A stretch of DNA of 48,346 bases from Gnetum montanum. Its lineage: Eukaryota > Streptophyta > Gnetopsida > Gnetales > Gnetaceae. Below, piece after piece: positions 33,906-46,447 of the stretch (the stretch's first letter is position 1; each line of letters starts with the position of its first letter). Location of the stretch: positions 501,521-549,866 of the forward strand of contig MNCI01000569.1 in NCBI GenBank assembly GCA_015680685.1, written 5' to 3'. The notes under the pieces were generated by a model. The model worked only from the letters and a program-made list of their open reading frames with translations, was not told the DNA's origin and made no database searches. The translations under genes were made by a program, and so were the position numbers.

Positions 33906-35212
33906 TCAAATTAGATACCTTCCAAAGAAACGTTGAAAGGGATCCCAATGAAAATACAGAGCAATTGTTGTCCCATATGATAACCCAAGTCCCAATGCCA
34001 ATGCCATTCATGACACATGTTCATCAATCCAGGTCCACAAGTCTTTGCTCGTCTTGGCCTTCGTCACAAATTCTCTGGACTTTGACTTTCTACATAACTT
34101 GTCAGTGGCAAGCCCACACAAACAGTTGTTTTCTTCAAAGGAACTTTGATCAAATGTTGAGAACTGTGTGCTTTGAGGAATTCTTCCACATAACTTGTTA
34201 TGAGAAACATTGAAAGTGCTCAAGAAGTTCAAGGACCCCAGCTGTAATGGGATTTCTCCTGACAATCTGTTGTATCTTAGATCAATAGCTTCCAAAAGCT
34301 CTAAATTTCCAATGGATGAAGGTATAGTACCAGTTAACATATTATAAGATAAATTCAGTAACCTCAAGGAAGTGAGATCTCGGATGCTATTTGGAATCTC
34401 CCCTGTGAGATTGTTGCTTGACAAATCAATAACATTGTTACCATGTATTATGGGAACCTGTTTAAGCTCTACCCCTTTTTCAGTCAGCATCACAAAGAAA
34501 TCCGTTGTGATCTGTAATGGTATGTGCAATATTAAACCCTTGTGTGAATAGCTGACATTGAGAACCTCAAAATTGTAGTCTCTGCTATTTGCTGATTGCT
34601 GAATTTGCTTGAGCATTTGGAGCTGGGATGGAACATGGCCATGGAATTGATTGTTGGAGAGATCCAACACTTGCAGGTTTGTGAAATTCACTACCCAGGA
34701 ATGGCTCCATTAAACATATTATAGCCTACATTTATCACTTTGAGGTTACGCATTTCCCTTAAATAAGTTGGGAGAGAGCCTGTAAGCTGATTCTTCCTCA
34801 CATCTAATATTATGAGATTCTTACAATTGATCAAAGACTTTGACAGAGATCCACTGAAATTATTAAGGTAGGAAGATAAAACGACCATGGAAGATGGAAA
34901 TGTTGCAGAAAGCTTACCATGGAAGTTGTTGTTTCCCAAATACAAATAGGACAGCTTCTTGCAGTTGCCTATAGTTACTGGAATGCTGCCACTGAGTCTG
35001 TTTTCAGAAATATCCAGAGACACCAAATTTACCAGTTTTCCAATACTCTTTGGGATATGCCCATGTAGCTGGTTTCCGCTTAAACTTAGATAGGCAAGCT
35101 GGACCATATCACCTATGCACACTGGAATAAAGCCACTGGCATTTGAATCATCTACTCTTAAATATTGCAATTGTCTTAAGCTACATTGATTTAAACTGCA
35201 ACGTGAGAGGGA
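33906..35212 (-). pseudogene. Truncated LRR receptor-like protein (RLP) pseudogene
   Basis: Leucine-rich repeats of the plant extracellular type (LxxLxLxxNxLxGxIP) run on the minus strand from about 35210 to 34150. Examples are 'NNLTGEIPNSIRDLTSLRLL' and 'YNRLSGEIPLQLGSL'. A Cys-capped end follows ('NNCLCGLATDKLC'). After a TGA at 34010-34008 the same frame continues into a membrane-like segment ('MALALGLGLSYGTT') and a short tail ending at 33906, the usual RLP C-terminus without a kinase. A one-base shift near 34695 separates the two open pieces (34691-35170 and 34008-34691). The N-terminal repeats and signal peptide are missing. RLPs act at the plasma membrane in defence or development. This copy is truncated and broken. 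Confidence 0.85.
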
Positions 35213-36993
35213 AGGAGAAATCCTTTCGCGTCCCGATTTGACCCAGCTGCCATGGACCCATACATGGCCTAGACCCTTTGCATGCTGCGTACGCGCATGA
35301 GCTATGGCTGCAATTTGGACAGTTTTGTTTTGTGCTTCAGGGATTTGGTTTTATTCCCTATAAACAGCTGAGTCTTTCTGATTTTTCTTTTAATTAGACA
35401 GTCCAGACGGATGCCATTTGTTGTTTTTAGATATTCACTTCATCACCTTGCAATGCCTATATTTTCCATAATTATCAAAGAATCAGTCACTACATTGGTG
35501 GTATGCCCAATGTATTACCTAGTTATGCATCTTGAATTTAACATCATTTTGTCTTAATTGAAATCTGCTTCCATCTAAATCAAGGATAGTTCTAATTAAA
35601 AATTCTCTTTGCAAATAGATTTTTACAAAAAACCAGTACATTGGATTAATGATCTGCAAATAGAAAATGTTTCTGTTCCAAGGTTACTCTGAAATCAGAT
35701 GGCAAACAATTTTTAAAAAATAAATACACTGGTTCACTTCTCTTATTTCTCAAATTTAGTGGGATAAAAGATATCTTGAATACAATTAGGTTCTCTAATA
35801 ATTCTGTTTTTGTAATGCATAGATAATATGCATAAAATAAAAAACAAAATTATAAAATTGAATTTTGGAAATTTCATTAATAGTAATGGAAAACAAGATT
35901 AACTCAGAGTATGATAAATACAAGAAGAAAACAGAGCATTAACTTTTGCAGCTTTGAAGAAGTGAGAGAAGATAATGCACTTCTAACTGTGTCCCTTTTG
36001 CACAAAATTAAGATTAAGAAAACAACAGTATGTAATCTCTCAGACTCACCTCAAACTTAGAAATGAGACTCGAAAAAGCATTAGTATTTGCATCCTTAAA
36101 TTGAGAAGATCTTTAAAGGAAAAAAACCACCTTGTACCAAGAGTGTTTCTCTCCTTTTACTCTGCAATATTCCCCCTTTTCTAGTCTATTAATAATATAC
36201 TGTTCTAAAGTCTTACTATTAAAGTAAATGCATTTATTAAGTTATTAAAGTAATTACTGCTCAGTGTTAGGGAGCATTGCATTCCTATCTTCATGGCATT
36301 CCTATCTAAGAAAAATTAAGTACATAAGACACAAGTTTACACTTTCCTATATCCCTGTTTCTATAAATTGATGTAACTCCAAAAGTGCTGGTTTATTCAG
36401 TGACATAAGATAGAATAATAAAAAAGAGTTACAAATCATATTCAAATAAAAATCCTTGGGCTAGAATTAATTATTAACAATTATTAGGATGGGCTGAAAA
36501 ATTTAAAGCTTATGATATAACTTTATTAAAATCATTCTCTTACTTTTTTATAAGTGCTAGCCTTCTGATAGAATTCATGTTTGTCATACCTAAGCTTGAC
36601 AAATTTTAAACCATGTTTTACTTTTATAAAATGGATTTATATGTTCACTTGAGTACTTTTTCATACCTTTAATTTTATAGAGATGCACTCAATCAAGATT
36701 ATCTATGTTCGTGTTTGTTTCTTTGGCTACATGTGCTTGAAAGTTTTTCTATTAAATTGCTTTTTCTGTGTACTCAAAAGGACAATCCACCATTTAGAGT
36801 TTCAATGATCTGACTAAATTGTAATTTTTTTATTTGGCCGGATTTGTATTTTAGCATCCATTTGACCTTTCTTATTTGGCAATTTCATAAGTACTGCACT
36901 ATCATAAATTTAATTTTTGCATGGGAATGCAAATTTAGTTTTTGCTTACGACCGAAGTGCCATTGCTGAAATGACTGATTTCTGTGTGTGCAG
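35213..36993. other. Stretch without recognisable exon
   Basis: AT-rich sequence with no clear coding region on either strand. If 36994-37157 belongs to a host gene, this may be its last intron, with the RLP relic and repeats lying inside or upstream. Confidence 0.3.
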
Positions 36994-37157
36994 GCCATGG
37001 AAGGAGTGTTACGGTCATGTGTGCTTTGTTTGTTGCCCTAGGTCGGGCAGAAAATTTGGAAGTAGCTGAAAAGATGCTTGAAGAACGAAGACCCACTATT
37101 GCAATGAACACTTATCAGCGCAAAAAGTGCAGAGAGGTGGAATCAAATGCAAAATAA
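36994..37157 (+). CDS. Terminal exon of a dual-specificity-phosphatase-like gene (partial)
   Basis: A good acceptor (TTTCTGTGTGTGCAG, AG at 36992-36993) opens a 54-codon frame ending at TAA 37155-37157. It reads 'HGRSVTVMCALFVALGRAEN' then 'AEKMLEERRPTIAMN'. This matches the second half of the Cys-x5-Arg signature and the following helices of plant dual-specificity phosphatases (the type often labelled YnbD-like). The catalytic His-Cys would lie in the preceding exon, which I could not find in the window. The frame has no stop or shift. The C-terminus looks diverged from the usual 'RKALEEW' ending. It is either the 3' end of a gene with a very long intron or an orphan exon. Confidence 0.6.
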
Positions 37158-37589
37158 GAACAGATGACTTTCTGATCTACCAAAGAAAAGCTCGGTTGGT
37201 AGAAATCATATGACTTCAAGTCGGTTCAAAGTCACGCTAAATACTCATCTGCAAGAATCATGTAACAAATAAATATTTTTAGTCTATACTGTCCCACTTA
37301 TTAATTGCAATGGTTAACGGTCACAAAGTATTTTGAAGGAAAGCAATAGAGGAATTTATCAAGGATGAATTTTGCCAATGTGAAGGGGCGAGGCACACCC
37401 ATAAAAATGGGAAAGCCTTTTAAATTTGTGTTTACGAGAAAAAATTAGGGTTTTCCTCTTTGATTTGTTAATGAAATTGTTTTAATTTTAAAATAATTCT
37501 TGTTATTACATCAAAAAATTATTCACAAGTAAATCAATTATTGAAACAGAAGAAGAGGTACGCTTAACATGACCTGAACAGAAAAATAA
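37158..37589 (+). other. 3' flank of phosphatase-like exon, with polyadenylation signal
   Basis: No gene is seen. AATAAA at 37268-37273 lies 111 bp after the stop codon and is a plausible polyadenylation signal. Confidence 0.4.
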
Positions 37590-37884
37590 CCGTTGGCGCT
37601 CTTTACTTCTGTTGGGTGCCGCTGCGCTGCTGAGCCCTCCTACGCTCCGCCTCCTGCGGTGCCGCCGTCGCTCATCGCTCGCCCAGTGTTTGGTGGAGAG
37701 CAGGGCAGCTTTGACTTTACCGGTTAACCCTAGTCGCTGGTCATTTTTTTCTTTCTACCACGTTGTCCCGGACCTTGCCTGCGGTGGGTGGACACGCACA
37801 TTCACTGGTGGTGAGGGTTTTCCTGCAGTCAAGGTTGCAGAACGGTGCCAGGAAAGCCCATAGCCCAGGCGTGGGCAAGTCGCA

Positions 37885-38785
37885 ATGATGGATTCCTCAA
37901 GTTCTGCATTTCCTCAAGGAAGTTCATTTACCTCACCTCAAATTGATTTTCTTTTACCAGATGATATCTTTGAAACAGTTTCTAAAGATTTCACATCTCG
38001 TTTTCTGTTTTTTCAAATTGTGGGGTTTTTACCAAGGTCCCCAAGTTTAAACACTCAAGTCCATAGCCTCCTTCAGCCTCATGGCATTCAGGTTTCTCAT
38101 GCTTGTTACTACGCTCGTCATTTTATTTTGATAGAATTATCTGATGCTTCCCAGGTCGAAAAGGCTCTCTCTCAAAAAAAATTTCCAACAAGAAATGCAA
38201 CCCTAATCGCACGCACCTGGAGTTTTGACTTTAATGTCAACGACCCAGCTTTTAATATAATTCCTTGTTACGTGGAGCTACCCAATCTTCCACTCATTTT
38301 CTCATTTGTTGAGAAGGACATTGTGAGCACCCTAGGCCCTATTATTTCTGGTGATCAATGGAACTCAAATTCGCCGTTATTGTATTGAACCGGATATAGC
38401 CCTTCGGAAGACCTCATTAACCCTCACTGCTAGTGGAAAACTCTTCATCCAGAAAGTGAACTATTTTTACCTTCCAAACTCGTGTAGCTATTGTCACAAG
38501 GCTGAACATCATATCTCGACGTGTCCTATCCTAGCCAAGAAGAAACAACCTGTAGCATCTCAGAAGACTCGTTCCCCAGTCACACCACTAGTAAGCCCAC
38601 CCTCAGTATCCTTTAAATTCGGATCTCCTCCCCCAACAACTCCTAAATCCTCCTCTCAGTCTAGCCTCTCCAAGCTACAGAGACAACAGTCAGGTACTCA
38701 CACCTCCACCCAGGTCATCTCTTCAAACCTTGTCAAGAACTCATTCTCGAAGGATGAGTTCGTGGTGGCCAGTGGAAGGAAATGA
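37885..38785 (+). pseudogene. LINE ORF1 (nucleic-acid-binding protein), frameshifted
   Basis: The ATG at 37885 opens 167 codons with a plant LINE-type N-terminal domain of DUF4283 character ('IIPCYVELPNLPLIF'). A one-base frameshift near 38355-38385 moves to the frame ending at 38785. The second part holds a zinc knuckle, CSYCHKAEHHISTC (Cys-x2-Cys-x4-His-x4-Cys), then a Ser/Pro/Thr-rich tail. The product would coat LINE RNA. It is broken only by the shift. Confidence 0.83.
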
Positions 38786-38958
38786 GTCAAAGCTTCCTTT
38801 AGTTCTATTCCTCCCTCCAACTCCTCTTCACTAGAGACTTCCATGGCCCTTGTCCCCATCAACAACTCCTTTGCCCTCCTGTCAGGAACAAAGGAAACTG
38901 ATACTTCAACTCTCAAACCTTTTGTTGACCTCCCATCCAAACTACCCCTTGTTTCCCC

Positions 38959-41900
38959 ATGAATCTCCTTTCTTGGAACATTCGAGGCCTTATTGGTAGG
39001 CTTTGACGAAAGCGAGCAAGCAACTTTATATCTAGTCTTAATTTGGCTTTTGATTTCATTCTCCTTCAAGAAATTAAGATCTTAGCCAACCTTTTATCCT
39101 ATTCTGCCCACTGGTTTCTTCCTCACTCCTCACTCCTAGCGACATCCTATGCAACTGGGAAAGGAGATGTGGCCATTCTCCTCTCACCCTACTGGAAAAC
39201 TAAAATCCTTCAAAGTGGTTCTGATTTTGGGCATAGAGTTTCCTGGGCCACCTTCTCATCCTGGCATGGCCCTTTTGACATTTGCTCGATATATGCCCCA
39301 AATGACTCCACAGAACGGGCTCTTCTTTAGCATGAACTTGCAACTTCTCTCCCCCCAATGCCTTGGATATTCGGAGGAGATTTTAATATGGTAGAATTCC
39401 CTCAAGATAATCTCGGAGGGGCGTTTCTTCAACTGCCCAATCTCGAGTATCAGGCCTGGTCCGCATTTAAGAAAAAATTTTACCTCTCAGACGGGGTAGA
39501 CAACTCTACGTGCGTTCCCCTCCATAGATTTACTTGGAGCAATCTCCGTCTTGGGCAGGCTCGCATCTACAGCAGGTTAGATAGGTTCTATTTCTCCACC
39601 CTTTCCTTTTGGCAAGCCTTCTCTGCCACTACGGTTCATCATCATGCCACCTTATCCAACCATCTTCCTATCTCCATATCTATCAAGATTCATGGTAGCC
39701 CTGACCAACAAAAAATTCATCTTTTCAGACTACACAACAATTGTTTTTCTTCCCCAACTGTCCAACTTCTTCTATCCAACCTTTGAAATGCTGAACCTAG
39801 GTCCCTAAATCAGGTGGGTTGGATTAATTGGTGGCATCGTGCTTCATGTCGAGTGCGAAACTTTGCTTGTTCATATGGTAAGACCGTGGCTGCTCAACCC
39901 AAACATGAATACAACAAAATACACCTCACTATTGAACATCTCACTAATAAGCTAGCTTAAGATTTCTTCAATACTCTAGTTCACGAGGAGCTAGCTAGAG
40001 CACGCGTTGCCTTCCAACATTGGGAAGTGTACCAAGCACAAAGTGCCTTAACTAAAAGTCGTCTCACTTGGTTAAATATTCAAGATGAACATTGTAAGGA
40101 ATTTTTTAAATATCTTAATGTTGCTTCCCCTTCGCATGCTATTGAAAAAATCTCATGTGATGGTACCACCATTACTGACCACAATAGTATCCTCTCTTTT
40201 CTTAAGAACCACTACGAAACCCTTTTTGTAACTACACCAATGGACATCTCTTCGTTTAAGGCTGCCACCCCTGATTATCCTCGCCTTATTAATCCCACTA
40301 TGCTACAAAGTCTTGATGCTAATATCACTCTGGCGGAGCTACAGGAGGCCTGTTCCAAGTTAAGTCGAGGAAAGGCTCTTGGTTATGATGGGTTTCCCAT
40401 AGAATTTTTTCAAAATCATTGGGATTTGATGGACAAGGATCTTTTGCAGGTCATTAACGAGGCTCTCTTAACTGGTTCCCTTGGGCCGAATCTAAATCAA
40501 GGGGTAATTCATCTCCTCCCCAAGTCTGGGGATCTAACCGATATCTCCAATTGGCATCCCATAACTCTTCTCAATGTAGTGTATAAAATTTGGGCGAAGT
40601 GCTTTGTCTTACGGCTGAAAAAAATTCTTGGTCAGATCATATCCCCTTAGCAAACAGGATTTGTTCCTGGTAGATATATTTTAGATAATGTGGTCGTGGC
40701 ATGGGAAGGTCTCAAGTGGGCTGAGGATGATGGACAAGATATTCTCCTAGTGAAACTTGATTATGCCAAGGCTTATGACAACATTAAGTGGGATTTTATC
40801 TTGCAGACTATGACCAAACTTGGTTTTGGACCTAAGTTCTTGCATATGGTGAAATGCTTATTCTCAGATGCTACTGCAAGAATTGCCACTACCTTCGACA
40901 TTACCTCTCCCTTTCCAATACATAGGTCTGTGCGCCAAGGTTGTCCTCTCGCCCCCTATCTCTTTATCATTGCATCAGACTTTCTTTGTCATCAAATTAA
41001 CCTGGACATTAAAACTAAAGTTCTCACTGGGGTTAGCCTTTCCTCCTCTCAACAACAGCTTCTCAATATGCACTTTGCCGATGACTCCTTTTTTCTAGTT
41101 CAAAACACAGCCACCAATTTGCACCGCCTCTTATCAAGGGTGGAGCAATATTGCACACTCTCAGGTTCCATAATTAATTGGAATAAATCCTCTGTTTATA
41201 GCTTTAAGGGCAATTACAAACATGTGACCAACTATAATTGGAAGCGGCTTCAGGATCAAGACATCGTTAAGATTCTGGGAATCCCTTTCCGCTTTAGAGG
41301 CTCAACATCTATCCTTTGGGAGCAAGTTATTCATCGAATTCAAAAGAAACTCGACAAATGGAAAACTAAACCCCTCACACTTGCAGGTAAATACCTTGTT
41401 TGTAAGTCCATATGCGTGTCCACCCATGTGTATTACTCTTCGTGTTGGGCCCCCTCCCAAGCTGCCTACCAGAAGCTAGAACAGTTATTCCATGACTTTA
41501 TGTGGTCCTCCAAGGATTCTCAGAAAGGCTTTCATCATGTCGCTTGGACTATTGTTACTCTCCCCAAGAATAAGGGTGGCTTAGGCCTTTTGAACTCCTA
41601 TAAGCAAGGAATTACCTTGGTTGCTAAGTGGTTGGTACAACATTTAGATGCCTCAGATATTGTAGGGACCCTCCTCCAATTAAGGCTTCATCAAGAATTT
41701 CCTAAAAATATGCCCTTTTGGAAAGGCATGCATTTCGTCAATTGGATCCTTTCCCCCCTCATTATCATTCTTCCCGGATCTCATGTTTTCAAAAGCATTT
41801 AGATGGCCTGGCAAATTCTACACACTCACATTGGCTGGACTAATGTTAAAATCAACCCTACTATCCTCTCTAAAGTGTGTCCATGGTGGTTACCTCTGTC

Positions 41901-41991
41901 GCCTGCTCCCCTTGCTATCACAAATGCTAAGGTGGCTACCTCGTGGTATCGAAAGAGTGTTATTTCCTTGAATTGTCTTAGGCTGGCTAGT
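38959..41991 (+). pseudogene. LINE ORF2 (endonuclease and reverse transcriptase), truncated
   Basis: The ATG at 38959 begins MNLLSWNIRGL, the start of an APE-type endonuclease. 'LLQEIK' (about 39060) and 'FGGDFNM' (about 39370) are active-site motifs. 'LSNHLPISI' stands where Ser-Asp-His is expected. The RT core spans about 40020-41300, with 'GKALGYDGFPIEFF', 'QTGFVPGRYILDN', 'RQGCPLAPYLF' and catalytic 'FADDSFFL'. One frame of 1,011 codons is broken by six nonsense codons (TGA 39004, TAG 39328, TGA 39784, TAA 39958, TAG 40648, TAG 41800) and no frameshift. Plant L1 ORF2 is usually near 1,300 residues, so the C-terminal few hundred are missing. It would nick DNA and copy LINE RNA. Confidence 0.9.
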
Positions 41992-42043
41992 TGATGAGAC
42001 GAGATATCGCATGAGCTGTGATATCGCGGTCCGCCACCAAATC

Positions 42044-42051
42044 TATAAATA
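42044..42051 (+). promoter_or_regulatory. TATA box of third element LTR
   Basis: TATAAATA about 50 bp into the LTR. A direct repeat GATATCGC at about 42002 and 42020 lies just upstream and could be a factor site. Confidence 0.5.
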
Positions 42052-42303
42052 AGAGGCGGCACTCCCCTCATTTCCCATCTTGGTTAGAAGTAGGGAAACT
42101 CTGGTAGTTTGATCACTCCAGAGATAGATTATTTTCCATGTGCCCGCAGTAGTAGTCCTAGAGTGAACAAATCTTTATTCGAGCAGCTTTGTACCTGAAT
42201 GCAAGTTGTGTACGGCCATAAAGACGAACTTGATTGGATAAACCTTGCAGTGCATGGAATAGGATTTTATTTAATTATTATTTATTGCTTTCCTAGAATG
42301 CAG

Positions 42304-42520
42304 TATGAGTACGACTTGATTACAAGCAATTAAGGATGTGTACGGTTAGTCAAGGAATCAGCTGCTCATCGCATGCGATATGAGTACGAATTGATTACAA
42401 GCATCTCGTGTGACTACTTGGTAACCCAATGGAATATCCAGGATCTACGCTTGGTAATCCTAGTGGTAGTCATGCACGGTAGATGTTTACGGTTAGTCAA
42501 GGAATCGGCTGCTCATCGCA
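42304..42520. repeat. Direct repeats inside the third element's LTR
   Basis: A 25-bp pair (42304-42328 and 42379-42403, core ATGAGTACGA...GATTACAAGC) differs at one base. A 33-bp pair (42341-42373 and 42488-42520, starting TACGGTTAGTCAAGGAATC) also differs at one base. Confidence 0.85.
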
Positions 42521-42969
42521 CTTAGGCTAGTTAGGCTCTCTCAACCCTTTCCTCCTAGTTAGGTGCCTCAGTACGACCACTTCGAGCACGTGCGTTACGT
42601 GTGGTGATCCCAGTAACGATTAGCGTTTGGTAGCCACAATTGCATAGTTCAGGGTGTGTACGGTAAGTGGGAACAGATGCTGATACTAGTTAATTTAGAC
42701 TTAGGACCTTAGTTAGAGTTAGTTAGTTTCTCAACCCTTTGCTCTTAGCGTAGAAGACATAAAACCAGAAAAGACCAAAAAAATCATATACCTTAGACTT
42801 ACTTAACCATACACTATGACAACAACAAGTAAGTCTGGGAAGACAACGAACGATTAACCCCAAGTGTTCCATGGGGCGTTTAGGCATTTAGTCTGCGGAG
42901 TTTGACCAGATCGCACGTGCTACGCTCGTTTCGCATGGTTGAGTGTAGGGGTACCTCACCACTCATCAT

Positions 42970-42987
42970 AGGCACCGTTGCCGGGGA
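42970..42987 (+). promoter_or_regulatory. Primer binding site of third element
   Basis: AGGCACCGTTGCCGGGGA starts 4 bases after the LTR. It is the same type and spacing as the outer element's site at 970-987. Confidence 0.7.
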
Positions 42988-43108
42988 CTAAGTTTTTGTG
43001 CGCCGAATAGAACATAAGGGATATCACTCATATCGTTGTAAGCCTTAACGAATCTTCGGGTTAATCAGATAAAAATTATATAACGGTGAATTTAGCACAC
43101 TGATAAAA

Positions 43109-46100
43109 ATGCCTTCTTCTCATAAGAGCAACTCACCACCTAAGGACCATACACGAGACAGTCGGCAACATAAAACACATAACCAAAATCAGCCAAGTCC
43201 TAAATAATATAAGATGACATATACTCATCCCGATGAGTATATTCCTAATTTTACTTTTGTTCTCCATCAGGACAAACAACTGCGGTGGAGAGATTTGCAA
43301 GGTAACATTGTGTTACTCCCAGATCGATCAATCTCTCGCATGCTTTTCCATGCCTTGGTACAGATTGGCATGCAAGAGCATTTCACGGAATACGTTGCGG
43401 AAGATTTTGACATGAGGGATTATTATCCCAGTGATGCCCAACGTATGAGGGACTTAAGGCAGGAGAGTCAACATACCTTTCTGAAGGGCAAAGCCCTGCA
43501 CGTCCTTAGCAAAATAGGAGATGAGGAACCCCTTATCATGGGTTCTTTAGTAAAGGATGTTCCCCCTCCTAACGATGGTGAGGAGGGGGGGTATCAGAAC
43601 CTACAATCAACGATACATATCCCTGGTTCTGATGCTCGTGAACACCAGTTGTTCACAGAGGGAACAACTGCTCATGCTAAGGATGGGCACTTTGATCGTC
43701 ACAATGATCGGGGCCGTAGCAGCTGAAGAGAAGGCAAGAAACATCGTCATGGCGATGGTTCCCCTTCTTCTTCCCTGTCTTCCCATCATTCATCCTCTCC
43801 TTCCACATCTGGGCGTAGCCACCATGAACATAAAGGCGAGGATAAAAGTAAGAAAGAAGAAATACCTCGATAGGAAAGTCAAGAGAGAGGACAAGGGCAA
43901 GGACGTAGGGAGAGTAGGGAACAACGCAGACATCACAGGTGTCATGAAAGAGACGATCATGATGAGCCCCTACTCGCAACCCGAAGTATGCTTGACATTA
44001 CGGAGGCAGTTAGGATTCCCACAGGGCATTTAAAGGATAGCCGGATCAAATGATTAAACATGAACAACATCCCACAGTTTGAAGGGGGATACAATGTTGA
44101 TCCGCAAAATCATTTACAGGCATTCCACGATGCCTGTGCCTTGCAGAATTTAGATAGTGAGTGGTAGAAACTTAAGTTGTTCCCAAGGACACTCACTAAA
44201 GAAGCAGAGAGCTAGTACTGGTCCTTAGAACTGGAAACCGTTAAGAGGTGGAGTACGATGCTAGAACTATTCAACGAGAAGTATCAAACGTACTCCAGAG
44301 TGTCCAATTTGTGTAAGCAGATCCAAGGCTGGAAGCAAGGTACACACGAACCCTTGGATGCTGCCATGGCCCGCTATTACACATTGTTACATCGTTGCCC
44401 GGGCCATGGGTACGCTCAGCGAGATCAACTTCGCCACATCGTGGATGGGCTAAGAAATGAAACTAGAAGAACCCTTAGGACTTACGCCCAAGGGAGACTC
44501 TCATAACTTAGAGCCCATGAAGTACGTAGCTTGTTGGAGCAAGTAGCAAACGAAGAAGATGAGCTACGCAAAAGGGAAAGTGTGGAAGAGTACAACCACG
44601 ATCCCTCCCTTCGAAAGAAGGGAGTGAAATTTTGTGATGAAGAGGATGAGTCACCAATCGAAGAGTTGGTGAACCAGAAAACTTTGCCAATCCAAAAGTT
44701 AACAACTGAGGTATCGGCCAAAGTAGACCAAATGTGGGATTCCTTAGACTCAAGAATTGAAACAGTCTTGAAAATTGTAGAAGATTCTAAGGTTGAACAA
44801 AGTAGTGACGAAGGTAAGAAAAAGCGGAGAGATTTAGGCCCTGCACATAACAAGGGTAAGGGAAAAATCACTAACTCCGATGTGGCTGAGGATTCTGATT
44901 CAAACAATGATAGTGGATGTGGGGTCTGCTACTATGAACATCCTAAGGGATGTTGCCCAATTATCTCACATCTGCAGGAGTCTAGGGTGTATGCACTTAA
45001 CCCAAGACTCAACCAATGGCAAACACCCCAAAGGTTACCTTATCCACAAGGTAACCCAAGACAGTTCCACCAACCTTTACCGTATTATCCAAGTGGAACT
45101 CCGCCATAGCCCATTGGACAGCATTAGCAGTGGAAATACCCACAGTCATGGGAGATGCCACCGCCAACACAACAGTACCCTTACCGGCAGCCTGATCCTT
45201 ATGGTTGTTATGTGTAGTAGCTGATTTCTCCAAGTGACTCTATGGGTCACACAACCCCCAACCATCACTACCAAGTTTAAGAGTACTTCCGAAGGACTCC
45301 TTCTCCTTCGGGGGATACTCCATACCCACGCCATCCTCCTAATCCATCTGCACCTCTTCCACCAGTAGTAGTTCCCATAACACCTCCTGCTCCAACAATG
45401 CAAGGGGAACTTCCTCCTCAACCGCAGCAACGTCATGCTGCGAGAGCTGTAAATATCCAACTTGCTACTGGTTCTGACAACTATAAAAAGAGAAGACCTT
45501 ACTTCAGAACCAAAAGCCCAGACAAACTCTCACAACAACAAGCAATTGAGGCCATGTACACTCCTCCACCATCTAACACTTCAGAGCACCCTTCTGTCCA
45601 AAATCAGAGCGTAACGCATACGATTATGTTAACGCATACCATAACCGACTGGATCAAGGTAGGCCACCTTCCCAGGAAACTAACTAACCCTGGGAGTCCC
45701 TTAATCTATTTGCAGATCGTCAGAAATAAACCACATAGGGCTCTTCTTGACTCAGGTTCCAGAGTCAACTTAATTTCACGAGAGATGTATCATGCCTAGA
45801 ACCTGTCCCAACTCAAGAAGAGCAACATTCAACTAGAGCTGGTAGACCAATCCATCACCATTCCCTTGGGATTGGTGGAGGATGTCATTACCACTGTGTG
45901 TGGTTGGTGATTTTCTGGTGATCAATGTGAACAACAACGAAGGGGACTTCCCAATTATCATGGGAAGGGCATGGCTTAGTACAGTAGACGCATGCCTTAG
46001 GATCTGTGAACTTTCCTTGGAAATTTCAAAAATAAACATATGTGGAAAGATCGAGAAGAGAAAAGTTCCATGCATCACATACAGTGATTCAACGGGTGAT

Positions 46101-46430
46101 GACATGGAGGAAATGCCTTCATGTAACAGATGTGCCCATGAAACTTTGAACCAAAGATGCTTGTATGTAGCAACCACACAACCAATAGTAGACACCCCAT
46201 GGTTGATAGCTCAAAGGAGCAGAAAAATGTGCATGGAACGAACTGAGGAAACCCATGCCAACAACGAAGGCATAGATACATTGAAATATGAGCGTTGCCA
46301 AATTCCACCCCTCAATCTAAGATCATTAGTTGGGAGAAGTTGGGCACTTCTTAGAAATTCAAATAGACACTCATTATTTCGGATCTCTCCCTTACAACCC
46401 AGTCATGGGGGAGATGGCCACCTATGCTAA
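43109..46430 (+). pseudogene. Third element gag-protease, nonsense-broken
   Basis: An ATG at 43109 starts MPSSHKSNSPPK; an in-frame TAA follows, then the long frame from 43214 runs to 45799. It holds an N-terminal domain ('RWRDLQGNIVLLP'), a Ser/His/Arg-rich linker (about 43720-43960) and a gag core at 44060-44500 ('IPQFEGGYNVDPQNHLQAFH', 'GWKQGTHEPLDAAMARYY'). A coiled segment, a Cys-rich patch ('CGVCYYEHPKGCC') and a Tyr/Pro/Gln-rich linker follow. The protease has intact 'ALLDSGSRVNLIS' (about 45740-45780). A one-base shift between 45799 and 45882 leads to 'FPIIMGRAWL' and the end at 46430. Roughly ten nonsense codons, mostly TAG, break the frame. The protease active site is better kept than in the outer or inner elements. 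Confidence 0.85.
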
Positions 46431-46447
46431 TCATATGGGGCCCTTAG

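Larger units (their letters stand above)
37590..41991 (+). mobile_element. Plant L1-like LINE, 3' part cut by LTR element
   Basis: A GC-rich 5' region (about 37590-37880), ORF1 (37885-38785) and ORF2 (38959-41991) follow each other in plant L1 order. ORF2 is open in its C-terminal part up to 41991, where the third LTR element starts, so that element inserted into ORF2. The remaining C-terminus, 3' UTR and poly(A) should lie beyond the other LTR, outside the window. The 5' border is approximate, placed at the onset of GC-rich sequence. Confidence 0.88.
41992..42965 (+). repeat. 5' LTR of third element
   Basis: Starts TGATGAGACG and ends ACTCA just before the primer site. TATA box TATAAATA at 42044-42051. 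Its second half contains diverged versions of outer-LTR segments (CTGCTCATCGC and neighbouring). The 3' partner is outside the window, so the borders rest on TG/CA ends and the primer site. Confidence 0.72.

Noticed and set aside
37612-37863. 83-codon frame at the LINE 5' end
   Set aside because: It begins at a non-ATG codon in GC-rich 5' sequence and shows no ORF1 motif; more likely the LINE 5' UTR.
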